Notes under the pieces: model-generated | What the model was told of the DNA's origin: nothing | Database searches by the model: none | The model's input: only the letters and a program-made list of their open reading frames with translations | Origin: Amaranthus tricolor | Lineage: Eukaryota > Streptophyta > Magnoliopsida > Caryophyllales > Amaranthaceae | Length of the DNA stretch: 64,000 nt | Assembly (NCBI RefSeq): GCF_026212465.1 | Contig: NC_080053.1 | Span: forward strand, 12,487,140 to 12,551,139 | Reading direction: 5' to 3' | Part shown: positions 49,801 to 60,183 of the stretch, piece after piece | Position numbering within the stretch: position 1 is the first letter of the stretch | Layout: each line of letters starts with the position of its first letter | Made by a program: the position numbers and the translations under genes

Positions 49801-52800
49801 AACTAGCTGATTTTGAAAAATAACCTGTCTTGTAGCACCAAGAACAACAAGACTTCTCTTGACAATAACCCTAGATGCTTCTAGGATCATTTGCGAATTA
49901 ATCTAATGGACCATGAGAATGATCTTACTATTTTAAAGCTCACCTAGACGCACCTAAGATGAGCATCTTGGGCACGACTAGCGAGAGATTCCTCTAAGCG
50001 AATAGCTCAAAGCGCAATATAATGCCTAAGTTGAGCCCCTTAGTGCACATTATGATCTAATCTCGGTCTCAGGAAGGAGCTCATTTGATGTGAGATCTAG
50101 TATTTCAAGTTTGTTTTCTCTTCTCTTTTTTTCTTTTTTTGTTATTCTCGACTTTTTTAGGGTATTTCCTGGGTTTTTGGGAGTTTTTTTATACAGATTT
50201 TGCGGCGCTTCACACCTTTTAAAACTATGGTATTCATAAAATGTAGTTGAAGAACTTAAAAGACAAATACTTACGAATTCTTAAGCCACAGGTCCACTTT
50301 GAAGCCAAAAACAATCACCAGAAAGAAGTAGCAAGATAACTTAGAGCATTTTTTATCACTTCAAAAACTACTTTTATTATATTAAAAGAATTTCATCAGC
50401 AAATTAACGCTATTGGAATTTGAATCTTAAAAATCATACAAATGGCTCAAGCTATGGGAAGGAACATTCCTTTTGCTTAATTACCCTAATTGATGAAAAC
50501 GTGCATAACAATCTGAACCAAGTGTAACTGGTTAGGAAGAAAAAAACAAACACGGCCAACACATGATGCTGCCAACAAAGCCCCCAATCATACTAATGAT
50601 AATGCTGATAAACCTATGCAAGTGACTGACAGTGATAGGAAACAGGTGGATGATGGTGCTGATGAATTTGTGCAAGTAGCTGGTAATACTGGGAAGCTTT
50701 TGCAAGGTGCTGGACCAAGGTGACAGTGGTACTGAGCAGTTTGTGCAAACAGAATCACCAAATACAGAACAAGGTGACAGTGATGTTGAAGCCACCAAGA
50801 ACACCATGATGCAGGCAGGAGTCAAGCAGAGGCCACTTCCATACATGGGCCAAGTAGTCAACGCTCTAGGATACTACTGATCATACTCAAGGAAGAATAA
50901 TGCAGCAAAGAAGCATCAAACAGTAAAGTGTTCAAGACCTAGTCAGAAATGAACAAATAAAACTAGGTTGTAACTAATTAAAAGTTAGTTAGACACATGT
51001 AATAAACTAGCATAATAGCTAGTTAGTTAGGCTTAAGTCTTAACAAGGGTCGCTGGGGTTGTTAGGGAATGCACTATAAAAAGGCTCCTCCTCCTCTCAT
51101 GTAAATCAGTTTTGAAGTTTTAACGATAATAAAATTGAGATTCAATTTTCTTAGAATGTTAAAGATAATTTTCTTGCAAGTGTGAGTGAAGCACTCTCCA
51201 TGTTCTTCTAATATAGTGAGTGAAGCAAATCAGGGAACAACACCCTATACACCTAAGGGAGAGAACCTTAAACTGCATAGGAGGAAAGGGAAGGTTTGGT
51301 GAGTGAAGCCAGTAACCTCTTTATCCAGAAAGAAAGAGGGTTGTTTCAAAAAGGTATTTGTAATTCAGTCATTTGTTGGTGTGTAATCAAGGCTGTATCA
51401 ATAGCTACGGACTGCACTATCAGGATTCTTGAAGCAAATTGAACAGGGAATTACAATCATAGACAACACCTGAACCCCTAACTTGGTGCAATTGATATCA
51501 GAGCTGTAAGTTCACAGAAGGGGACACAAGTGCAAGAACAGCCATCACAACAAAGTCAATCAGTAAGGCTTTGTGTGTCACAATTCTGGTAAGAGATATT
51601 TATCATCCTTTTCATTAAAGGACTAAGAGTCAAATAACCAAGTAACTTTCTGAATTTTTTTGTTTTCATTAAAGAATCTTGATATAAAAATTGTATATAT
51701 CAGTTTGTTTTTTGAAGTTCAGAAAGGCACAAACTATGCCAAGAATCTTGTTCAAAACTTATGTGTTTTCTTGTTTCCTATTGTTTTCTTGTTTCAATAT
51801 CATAAAACATGAACATGGAGGAGAGAATTAAGATGCTTGCAGGTCTACATAACCCAGAATGACCATCCAATAACCCTGCCCTTCATGTGCACAGAAACCA
51901 AGAGGACAAAACCCTAAAAATTTAAATCCCCGATTGATGGGCATTCCCATAATCTTGAAGATTACTTAGATGGAGTCAAGCTTTGAAAGGTATTTGAGTT
52001 TATAGAAACACAACTGACACGCAATATATACTAGCTAAGATCAAACTCACCAAACTTGCTGCAGTTTGGCTAGAAGGACGTCAAAAACAAAGAAGAGAGG
52101 AAAGAGCTAGGATAGACACTTGGGAGAAATTAAGGAAGCATCAAACAACAATTGTATGTCCAATGGAGTTCCCTTAGTCAAAGTTCTAAGTCTGTGTCTG
52201 AGTAAAAGAATGGATGAAGCTATCAGTCTTATGTGATGCAATTGAGACACAAGAGAAGAGAGTAGGGAAGTTTATTGCAGGATTAAGGGAAGATTTAAGA
52301 AAACAAGCTGCTTTTAACATCCAATCTCACAGTAGTAGGCAATTTTTCCATCTTGCCTTAACCCTAGAGAAGTATGAAGGTAAGAAGAGGATAGGTCAAC
52401 CTAGAACCCCCAAGACTACCTAGAGACACACATGACAGTAACCCTAAAAATTAAGACAAGTGTGCCTTCAAAAAATGTGGTTTGTTATAAGTGTCATTGG
52501 CATGGGCATTGTAAGAATGAGCGTCCAATGTAAGTCATTTACAATGCAAGAATGGACTGAAATACATAAAACTATTGGCCCTGATGGATCCTATGTAGTA
52601 AATGAGACATGAGCATTAAATATGAGAGCGACATTGAAGGGAGTGATTCAGAAGAAGAAAGAGAGCAATTATTCCCTGAGGATGAACAGCACAACCTAAT
52701 CATTAGGAGAAGTTTTCACACAACCTAATCAATTTTCTTAGAAAGTTAAAGATTACTTTCTTGTGACCATGAGTGAACCACTCTCCTTGTTTTTCTAAAT

Positions 52801-53522
52801 CTGAGTGAAGCAAATCAGGGAACAACACCTAAGGGAGTGAACAGATTGCATAGGAGAAAAAGGGAAGGTCTGGTGACTAGTGAAGCCATTACCCTCTTTA
52901 TCCAGAAAGCAAGAGGGTTGAAATCAAGCAAATCAGTCATTTGTTGGTGTGTAATCAAGGCTGTATTAATAGCAACAGGCTGCAGAATCAGGATTCTTGA
53001 AGCAAGTTGAAGAGGGAATTATCATTATTAGCACCTGAACCCCCAACTTGGTGCACGATCACACAATAGAAGCCAAAAATAAATAAATAACTACCCAAAT
53101 AAAATTTATCGAAATCAAAAACAGAAAGATTAACCAAAAATTAAAATATTGAAACATACTCTTCTTTGTTGGCGAGAAAGATTATCTGTAAGAGCAGAAG
53201 AAGCATCAGGAAAAGAGCCCAAAACAGCAATAGCAGCAGCTTGCTGTTCAATTGCGCAGCGTATCATTGCCAAAACTCGAACACCAGCAACAGCCATGAC
53301 TATGAAGAAGGGAAGGAGCTGACTACGCTTGCAAGATCTCTCATCCTCAAACACCATTAATGCTCCTCCCATGGCAATCACCCCTATATTGGAAATTCCC
53401 AATACTATGCTCGTCTTCCTTAGATTCTTTACCGTTTTCTGCAATGATTTCCACATTTTTGTCCGTTTTGTCTCTCCTCCACTTCCTCTTTTGACCCGTT
53501 TTCTCATCGGATACATCTGCAT
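28894..53522 (-). CDS. Class 3 lipase, diacylglycerol-lipase-like, four-pass membrane N-terminus
   Basis: Predicted serine lipase of glycerolipids, membrane-anchored like sn-1 DAG lipases. Fourteen coding exons (minus strand): 53160-53522, 49284-49437, 42309-42528, 42132-42232, 38199-38320, 38022-38113, 37743-37848, 34745-34956, 33167-33288, 30771-30943, 29959-30056, 29509-29774, 29052-29424, 28894-28969. All junctions are GT-AG with agreeing phases; total 825 residues. Four hydrophobic segments (TSIVLGISNIGVIAMGGALM; LLPFFIVMAVAGV; ATIVTVVQFLSAMYLMFVLV; LLVAFLIMVCFVAVL) lie before residue 210. The catalytic region has VIAVRGTETPEDLLTDG, the nucleophile motif GHSLGG (Ser543), a likely acid in SIVHDSEF (Asp592), and the histidine in MFLDHFPW (His797). 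Exon 2 has a NAGNAG acceptor (49441/49438). Exon 8 has two possible donors; only the distal one keeps phase, adding about 18 unusual residues. The start Met is the first of several in exon 1. The family is clear; the substrate is inferred. Confidence 0.9.
30530..30680. repeat. GGGTT/CGGGT motif cluster in lipase intron 9's neighbour
   Basis: In the intron between exons 11 and 10, short GGTCGGGTTTGGGTT, GATTACGGGTCAATGTCGGG and TTCCGGGTTATAA motifs cluster. They resemble the subterminal motifs of the hAT family at 40087-41054 on the opposite strand. No element ends were found. Confidence 0.3.
30944..33166 (-). other. Lipase intron between exons 9 and 10
   Basis: A 2.2 kb intron. No transposon ends or further exons were recognised; a 62-codon plus-strand frame at 31732-31920 has no recognisable motif. 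Confidence 0.4.
34957..37742 (-). other. Lipase intron between exons 7 and 8
   Basis: A 2.8 kb intron. A GC-richer patch near 37240-37460 repeats GTGATGCGG and CGATCGTGG-like motifs and may be a small unidentified repeat. Nothing else was recognised. Confidence 0.35.
38405..38985. repeat. Diverged local duplication in lipase intron 4
   Basis: A segment with TTCTAGTTCTTGGAACTAAC and a following TGGTGCACA occurs at about 38412-38535 and 38586-38702. A third partial copy shares GAAAAAGTACTATTATCAAG and GTGCAGA at about 38655 and 38950. Confidence 0.6.
40087..41054. mobile_element. Non-autonomous hAT transposon with ACCCGACC subterminal repeats
   Basis: The element starts TAGACCTGGGAAAA and ends TTTTCCCAGGTCTA, a perfect 14-bp inverted repeat. 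It is flanked by a perfect 8-bp duplication ATTTTTAT (40079-40086 and 41055-41062). The 8-bp duplication and TA-G ends mark hAT. About 150 bp inside each end is filled with ACCCGACCCGAAA-type motifs, probable transposase-binding sites. The 700-bp core is AT-rich without a transposase. It lies in lipase intron 4. Confidence 0.92.
42601..42702. repeat. Two-copy tandem duplication of about 48 bp
   Basis: AAATTAAGAAAATGCAATGC followed by ATA-ATCTATAG-AAGTT occurs twice in a row, with two or three changes. It lies just upstream (gene orientation) of lipase exon 3. Confidence 0.75.
43868..47975 (+). mobile_element. Long LTR-like dispersed repeat, copy B (uninterrupted)
   Basis: It matches copy A over its whole length, apart from the insertion in A, a roughly 90-bp extra segment in B near 45240-45340 and small indels. 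It ends TTCGAGGCGGTTACA. ACAATT occurs at both edges (43863-43868 and 47973-47978) and could be a 6-bp target duplication, but this conflicts with TG...CA LTR ends. At 47256-47260 a single GTATT marks the empty site of the composite insertion in copy A. The repeat lies in lipase intron 2 on the opposite strand. Confidence 0.65.
47633..47731 (+). other. Copy B version of the conserved short frame
   Basis: A 32-codon frame beginning MAPRRRMDMRAEDEPEWEYD, matching the copy A frame at 16726-16800 with two substitutions in the shared 24 codons and a longer end. See that entry for what it may be. Confidence 0.25.
47976..49283 (-). other. End of lipase intron 2
   Basis: No exon or transposon end was recognised. 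A CA/CCCAACCCCCAACCCCCACT tract lies near 48359-48405. Confidence 0.4.
49990..50540. other. Lipase intron 1, unassigned part
   Basis: Short AAGCGCAATATAATGCC and GGCGCTTCACACC motifs near 50010 and 50200 recall dispersed plant repeats, but ends were not found. Confidence 0.3.
50540..50877 (+). pseudogene. Possible retroelement coding fragment
   Basis: A plus-strand frame gives NDNADKPMQVTDSDRKQVDD and QVAGNTGKLLQGAGPR before stops and frame changes. The Asp/Val/Gln-rich repeats recall linker parts of retroelement polyproteins. It lies just before the LTR at 50878, where the end of pol from an adjacent copy could lie. No domain is recognisable. Confidence 0.25.
50878..53055 (+). mobile_element. 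Deleted Ty3/gypsy element: 5' LTR, gag remnant, partial 3' LTR
   Basis: The left LTR is 50878-51490 (TGATCATAC to CTTGGTGCA), with TATAAAAAGG at 51073 and AATAAAA near 51128. A primer site ATTGATATCAGAGC follows at 51491-51504. A degenerate gag lies at 51809-52735; pol is missing. A partial 3' LTR at 52729-53055 matches about 51144-51490 and ends with the same CTTGGTGCA. No 5-bp target duplication was found. The element lies in lipase intron 1 on the opposite strand. Confidence 0.75.
51809..52735 (+). pseudogene. Degenerate gag of the Ty3/gypsy element
   Basis: Broken frames give LAKIKLTKLAAVWLEGR and DTWEKLRK (like the KIKLTKYASLWW and TWEKMKK capsid motifs of plant Ty3 gag), then VGKFIAGLREDLRKQ in the 69-codon frame at 52214-52423, then a zinc-knuckle-like CYKCHWHGHCKNE near 52483-52520 whose last cysteine is lost, and an acidic EGSDSEEEREQ tail. 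Several stops and shifts make it non-functional. Confidence 0.65.
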
Positions 53523-54096
53523 ATATGTTGAAGCTTTGTCAATTCGAAATCACAGGAATCTCTCATTGTTGATAAGAATTCGTTATTCTTCTCCTCCTCT
53601 GATAAGCAACATCAATGGTGGTTGAACTTTGTCATTTTCGTATCTCAAGTTCTTTATTTATTTATTTATTTATTTTTTCTTTTTGAGTAGTGTATCTCAA
53701 GTTCTCAACGCCAATAACAATTCGCAGACAACATTATATTTTTTTTAAAAGATACTCCATTTAGTACATTTCTTTAATTAATTTGTAATTGATCTAATCC
53801 TGTTCATCTTAGAAGTCTCATTTGACTTTTTATGGATTTTTAAAAAAGTCAAAAGTGAGACCTTAAGGGTAGGAAAGAGAGTGGTATTATGGGTTTTTAA
53901 TGTAAGTGAGGAAAATTAGTATGGGTAATGGAGGGTATAATTGAAAATAGGATAAAGTTACTAAGGGCATAAAAGTCAGAAACCCATACCAAAAATAGAA
54001 ATGGGACAATTAAGGTGACTTGACCATAAAAGGAAATGGGACACGTAAGCTGAATAGGAGTGAGTATTATTTTAAAACTAAGTGTTATGGGGTCAA
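53523..54096 (-). other. Upstream region of the lipase gene
   Basis: Between the lipase start and the MULE. It contains a TTTATTTATT tract near 53653. The stretch about 53752-54062 starts TACTCC and ends GGAG near TGAGTA, with GGGACA-type motifs, and may be an eroded Stowaway MITE. No TATA box was assigned. Confidence 0.3.
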
Positions 54097-54462
54097 ATAA
54101 CTAAAGGGAGTTACTAAATTTCACCTCCCCTTTTTATTTTATCGTTACCCTCACGAAATTACGTATTTGTCCTTGAAGTTTAAAAAATTACAAAATTGTC
54201 ACTGGACTTAAAACTTAATTAATAAATATAAATCACACTTAATAACACTATTAACACTTTAATCCGGAAGATTTGTCTATATATATCGAATTCTCAAACG
54301 CGTATGAAGTACGAATTCAAACACGGTACTATCTCTCTAAAAACTCTTAAACAAGCTGTTACCTGTAATCGGTTAACTATGGCTAACGAAAGCAACTATG
54401 AATCGAATGCGGTACGTAAATTTTTCGATTTGAATCGTTGGAAATTTAAAAAAAATAAAAAA

Positions 54463-54524
54463 TTAAATCGCACAAAACTGGGCGACTGGACCATGGTTCA
54501 GTCGCCCACTTTTGTGCGATTTAA
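54463..54524. repeat. 26-bp palindrome near the left end of the MULE
   Basis: Arms 54463-54488 and 54499-54524 match at 25 of 26 positions around a 10-bp loop (TTAAATCGCAC...GGGCGACTG paired with CAGTCGCCC...GTGCGATTTAA). It lies in intron 1 of the transposase gene. Confidence 0.85.
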
Positions 54525-54614
54525 TATTTTTTTAAAAAATTTTTTTTATTTATTTACGTAATTTATTTTTTGTTATTATCATTGTTGTTGTCATTATTAA
54601 TTTTACTTTTCGTA

Positions 54615-54619
<5 letters not shown>

Positions 54620-54663
<44 letters not shown>

Positions 54664-54757
54664 GTTGTTGTTGTTGTTGGTGTTGTTGTTGTCATTATTA
54701 ATTTTACTTTTCGTAATTTTTTTATTATTATTATTCTTATTATTATTATTATTATTA

Positions 54758-54810
<53 letters not shown>

Positions 54811-54813
54811 GTC

Positions 54814-54893
<80 letters not shown>
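54620..54893. repeat. ATT microsatellite, left part of MULE
   Basis: Long runs of ATT/TTA units with GTT interruptions near 54663-54690. The leucine-only frame this produces is not a gene. Confidence 0.95.
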
Positions 54894-54894
<1 letters not shown>

Positions 54895-57804
54895 TCTTTT
54901 TTTAGTATTAGTATTTTTATTAATTTTTGTTATAATTATTATTTAAATTTTCGTCATTAATGTAATTAATTTATATTATTTTTATTTCAAATTTGCAGGA
55001 GTTTGAAAACTTTGAAGACAACGTAGACTACTCCGGTAGCTTTGTTACGGATAGGGAATTTATTTCCGTAGATGAGTTACATAGTTGTGCCGATGCGATA
55101 CCAATAACAATTGATTTTCAATTTACACGTGCTTCTTATAAAAAGAAAGAAGGACATTCTAGAGTTAGTGTCTATTTAAGATGTCACCGCTATGGTAATA
55201 TTAGGAGTGATATACATAATCTAGATAATACTGCCCGACCAGTATCTAAAAGTAGAAGTTGCGGGTGTAAATTTTTGATTGTAGGAAGTAGTCGTAAACC
55301 AGGAGAAAGACCTTGGATGGTAAGGGTGTGTCCTGGTGAAAAAGGAAAACATAACCACCCGTTCTTAGTGTACAGAGATGGTCATGTAAGGGCGAATAGG
55401 ATCAATGTAGATATTCGGGAGCACATACGACAGCTTAGTGCAACCGGAATGCAACCGGCCTTTATTATGAATTCTATTAGAGATAATTTTCCTGGTTTTT
55501 ATGCTAGTATGAATCAGATATATAATATTAGGCAATCAATAAGGAGAGAAGAGATGGAGGGTAGGACTCCCTTTCAACACTGTCTTCATATGGCCACAAA
55601 ACTTAATTACGTGGTCTGGACAGACTTGGATAGCGAAGGGCAATTGAGCAGACTATTAATTGCAAATCCTACCTCTATCCAAATGATACATACGTGGCCA
55701 TATGTTGTGCTGATAGATACAACGTACAAAAGGAACAAACAAAAGTGGCCACTATGTGAAGTGATCGGAATGACGCCAACCAATCACAACTTCTTGGTTG
55801 CGTTTTGTTTGATGCGAGATGAGGCGGCTGTGTCGTATTCGTGGGTGTTGCAGGGATTGAGAGATATTTTCGGCACTGCTCAGACTCCTAGCGTCATTGT
55901 ACCCGATCGAGACGAAGGTTTATCTGCAGCTATTCGTTACGTTTTCCTAGGTAAAAAGGTTTTGCTGATTAATTAATGTCGTTCTATCTATTGAATATGC
56001 CTTAATTACGTTCAATGTTTTGTTTAATGTAGATGTGCAGCGTTTGTTATGCATCTGGCATATTGCCAACGACGTTGAGAACATGGTGGACAAGTTGTGT
56101 GGCGAGAAAAAAAATCAACAAGGCCAAATATTCAGACAGGGCAGATGAAACCCCTTGGAACATGGAATTTGAACAGAGATGGCAAGCGATCGTGAGTACG
56201 TGGTCGGTTAGGAACAAAAAGGTCGTTCGGTATCTGGTTGGAACATGGATTCCACTTAGAGAGAAATTTGTGCGTGCGTGGACTAATGATTGTTTCCACT
56301 TGGGTAACCAGACTACCAGCAGAGTTGAAAGCCAACACTCGTCTTTCAAGTATTACCTTGGTAGCGGTAATAGCTCATTCGATACCCTTTTTAAAAGGGC
56401 ACACACACAGATTACAAATCAGCAAGCCAGGATCCGACAAGCGCTACAGGAATCCTTGAATTCTGTAGTAAGGTCGTTGCCACAGCATTTCTTTAGACCT
56501 TTATATCGCCACGTATCTATCTATGCCTTGGGGCAGCTTCAGCTTGAGTATAACCGCATGTTAGAACTGGGTGATTTTGTATTAAATAAATGCGGTTGTG
56601 TACTTCAACAAACCCATGGATTGCTGTGTGCATGTTATTTACATATGTGCATCGATTCACACGGTGCTTTGTATGGATGACATTCATCAATTCTGGAGTA
56701 CTTTGAGGTACACAGAGGTAGGAGACGAGACCAACGAAGGAGTACGATACGCGAACGCCAATGATAAGGAGTACTTTCAATCTCTGGTCGATGAAGTCCT
56801 TAAATCTGATCCCGCTGTTGTACGCCGAATGTCTCAGGTACTTGAATATGAACTACACCCAGAAGGAGCCAAAATACCTGAGCCATACGCAAGTCCACCG
56901 AGAAAGGGAAGACCAAGCACAAGTAAAACCATGAGAAGGAAAAAAGCGCATTTGAATATAGCAGATCATCTTTTCGTGGTCGAGGGTCTAGATCTTCATC
57001 CCGCGGGAGATCTAGTGGTCGAGAAACGCAATCTTCATCTTATCCGGTACATGACTATTCTTTTTATTATTTACTTTCATTTGTTACAACTTCATCTTAT
57101 TAAATTTATTTTCAATTACTGCAGATGATCCAGGAGGGCGCGATTTTTCATAGTTTTCATGGCCTAATGACATCCCATTCATTCTTCCACCTTACTTGTT
57201 TGACTGGATTGATGTGTTAGGTGATGGTAATTGTGGATTTAGAGCTATCGTCACAGAGTTGGGAGGCGAGGAAGCATATGGCCTCTTTTAAGACGTGCTA
57301 TGTGTATGGAAATGCAAATGAACAGAGAGCAATACCTAAGTTTGTATCTATCCCAGGAGTCGTTAGACGAGGCTATATTCAGAATAGGTTCACACGGCAA
57401 TGGACCTGCTCCTTTTATTCACTGGATGGATGCACCGATGGCTTTTTACTCTGCAACAACATTTCTAAACATTGGCATTGCTTATTATGGTTCTAGTAAA
57501 ACACTGATCCGATGTACAACCGTTTGGTTCTTCCATTAAGGAAAGCATCGGGCGCACGTAGTGCAAATAAAGTTATACATATATATTGGGTGAATGGAAA
57601 TCATATTGTTCAACTTTAAATGAACGACGATTCAGCCCCATTGCCGCCCATCCATCAACGTTGGAGAGAAGTAGTTGACAATTTCACCGACATATTGACA
57701 CACATTTCACTACGAGGATTATGCTCTGGAATAATCCACGCGGGCCACGACCACGACCAAGTAATAACACCGCTGATGATGCTGTAAATTTAGATACTCC
57801 ATAG

Positions 57805-58059
57805 TCTTACGTGTTGTATAAATCCATATTTACTTGTATTATAGAAATGATACACGAGATTCAATTTGTATATAGTCCATAGTTATACTACTGTATATAA
57901 TGGTTGTTATAGAACATATACAACACATTCATTGTGTATAGCAACGATGTAATTATGAATCAAATGTGATGTAAATAGCGTCGACGAAAATAAATACAAT
58001 CATTAATGTAAAATAGTTTTAAGTACAGACTATGAAGGGCCATGCCCTTCAAAAAATTT
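57805..58059. other. Spacer between the two convergent genes of the MULE
   Basis: AT-rich, about 255 bp, holding the 3' ends of both units. No coding signal is seen. Confidence 0.5.
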
Positions 58060-59556
58060 TCATTCGGCAAATAAATCTCTACAATCATTACGGTATATTT
58101 CTAACGCATGTCGTTGACGGGGGTTCATATCTGCGAGTGAAGGAGGTAGTCTAGCCACTGGAGCGAATCGACTGGGCTATTCATTGAGGAACTGAAAAAA
58201 CAAAAGGAAAAAAGGAGTTAACAAGATATAAAACAACATCAAAAAAACACAAAGACATAGCATAAAACATGGTTTCTTCGCTGACCACATCTCCACCCTA
58301 GTCATGTTTGGCACATCTTCTCGGCGAGGATGAGGGCGGAAAGCGGGAAAGTGCTCATAGATCCATGTCTAAAGCAATGTGAGGCAGCCCGCAATGATCT
58401 TGCAACCAGCCCTTGATGCCATTCCGAGCTGCCTATACAAGTAGGCCAAGGTCACCGCACCCTAGGCCACCTCCTGCTGATCGACGTTCACGGCAAGTAT
58501 CGGGTGAGGTCGCATGCCAATTCTGGTCTTATCCACCAGCAAGGTAGAGCCGACGATAGCCATGTAGTACGCTGTCGTCTGGGTATCCATGGCCTGGGAC
58601 CTATGACACAGGTGCATCAGTTCAACAACGTTCACGCAGCTGCAGGGGAGCGCACCTCTACGCCGAAGCTCAGGCATAGGCTCCCAGAACAGATTGGTGA
58701 TACCAACTGCCACTCCGCCTCAGAAGGCTCAGCCGGTAGAGAACTTTCAATAGAAATGCCCAGTATGCGTTGCACGTCATGCAACATAATCGTCATTTCC
58801 CCCATGGCATGTGGAAGGTGTTCGTATCCGGCTGCCACCTCTCCACGAACGCCGATATCAAAGCACAGTCGATGTGCTGGTGCATAATGTCCAGTAGTCG
58901 GCCGAGAGAAGTGGCAGGTAGAACATCGTTTAGCGCATCGGACATATCCCTCAGTCGACTGATGGACTCCACCGGCCTCTTCCTAATACGAAAATCCAGA
59001 ATCGGAGGCGTACGCTTGGAGCCGTCGAAAATAAGTTTAGCTATGTGCCCGCCATAGCTAGGGATCAGTCGCGTATCTGTCGGCCCCCCGGGCTAGGACG
59101 ATGTGACTACCAGTCTGTGTTAGCGGACTGCGAGGGCCTGCTCTCTCGTGGCGGCTCATTATCGACAAAACTACGTCCTGCACGCTCAGATGCGGCAGAA
59201 GAACTAGGGCCGCCACGTGCGAATCTGTCGTCGGGCCCTCGAACAACAGCCCAGTCCAATGGGCGAGAATCAGGAGCTTCGTATTGAACATCATCAGCAT
59301 CATTATCATCATCACTAGAAACACCCCAACTACTTTGGATGTTGCTAGACTGGTCATCAAGAGGGGTTCGGACTAGGTCTAGCGCACTCGACCTTTGGGC
59401 AATACTGTGTCTGGCAGCCTCTTCCTGCATAGCCTTCCTATCAGAACCCGTTACCCCCATCTCATGCGGGTCCCCTCTGAGTAAGGTAGGCCTAGAACTA
59501 TTACCTCTCAACAATTGTCTAAAAAAACCCTTTCCTTTTCCTTGATTACCAACCAT
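58060..59556 (-). pseudogene. Plant mobile domain (MAIN/MAIL-like) gene in the MULE, broken
   Basis: Starts at 59556 with MVGNQGKGKGFFRQ and a low-complexity, acidic 149-residue leader (SSDDDNDADD), ending at a TAG (59107). The PMD core continues in other frames: GGHIAKLIFDGSKRTPPILD, RLRDMSDALNDVLPATSLGR, WQPDTNTFHMPWG, EMTIMLHDVQRILGI (58700-58815), ITNLFWEPMPELRRRG, VNVVELMHLCHRSQAMDTQT and RIGMRPHPILAVN (58462-58713), then YLYRQLGMASRAG and FRPHPRREDVPNMTR. A last exon (58060-58191) after an intron ends MNPRQRHALEIYRNDCRDLF. Several shifts and stops (two at positions normally Trp and Gln in family members) inactivate it. It is GC-richer than the rest of the element. PMD proteins include host MAIN/MAIL1 and transposon-borne forms; this is the latter. 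Confidence 0.85.
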
Positions 59557-60106
59557 TTACTACAATTTTTGACAATTTCATTAAATATTAATAATAAATG
59601 AACATAATCAAACATTACGTTACATTAACCACATGAACAAAAAACAATATTAATTTTCTAAATTGACAATAATCATAAAAATAATAACAACATTAACAAA
59701 AATAATAACATTAATAATAATCATAACAATAATAACACAAATAATAACAATAATCATAACACTAATAACAAAAAAAATAATTATAAATAAAATTAAAGGA
59801 TAATATAATAACAATAATAATAATAACAACCACTATAATAATAATACGGATATTTCATGATATACCACTGAGTTTTTTCAAAATTCACCATATACCACAC
59901 AAAATATTTTAATTCACCATATACCATTGAGTTTTCGTCCGTTAGCACAAAATACCATTAATGGCAACTGCCGTTAGTGTGCCGTTTGTGGTAAATTATT
60001 AATTCACCATATACCATTAATCTTATTTTTTTGCGTCAAATACCATTTTTTGCGTCAAATTTGACGATAGCTGAATTATGTGTGTGTGTTGATTTTGCGT
60101 CAAATA

Positions 60107-60109
60107 ATC

Positions 60110-60180
<71 letters not shown>
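60107..60180. repeat. AAT microsatellite in the right part of the MULE
   Basis: An uninterrupted AAT/TAA run next to the nested Stowaway MITE, which inserted at its TA end. Confidence 0.95.

Positions 60181-60181
<1 letters not shown>

Positions 60182-60183
<2 letters not shown>

Larger units (their letters stand above)
54379..57804 (+). pseudogene. MULE transposase fused to an OTU cysteine protease, frameshifted
   Basis: Inferred exons: 54379-54411, 54999-55950, 56033-about 57048, 57125-57804. The first junctions are GT-AG and in phase. Exon 2 gives an N-terminal FAR1/WRKY-GCM1-like DNA-binding part with Cys/His (CGCKFLIVG, GKHNHPF; about 55240-55360). The MULE catalytic domain follows: VLIDTTYKRNKQKWPLCEVI (first Asp near 55718) and VPDRDEGLSAAI (second). 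Exon 3 continues QRLLCIWHIA, then the frame shifts at an A8 run (56107-56114). The SWIM-like CGCVLQQTHGLLCAC lies near 56593-56637. More shifts occur near 56675 and 56940. A Ser/Arg/Gly-rich linker (FRGRGSRSSSRGRSSGRE) leads through an intron to an OTU domain: DVLGDGNCGFRAI (Cys codon 57232-57234), PFIHWMDAP, and VNGNHIVQL (His codon 57602-57604). Two more shifts and in-frame stops break the OTU part. Confidence 0.85.

Noticed and set aside
54662..54946. 94-codon frame made almost only of leucine
   Set aside because: It is the translation of an ATT/TTA microsatellite, not a gene.
58504..59545. Several plus-strand frames of 68-127 codons
   Set aside because: Antisense shadows of the GC-rich PMD pseudogene, whose minus-strand translation matches a known domain.
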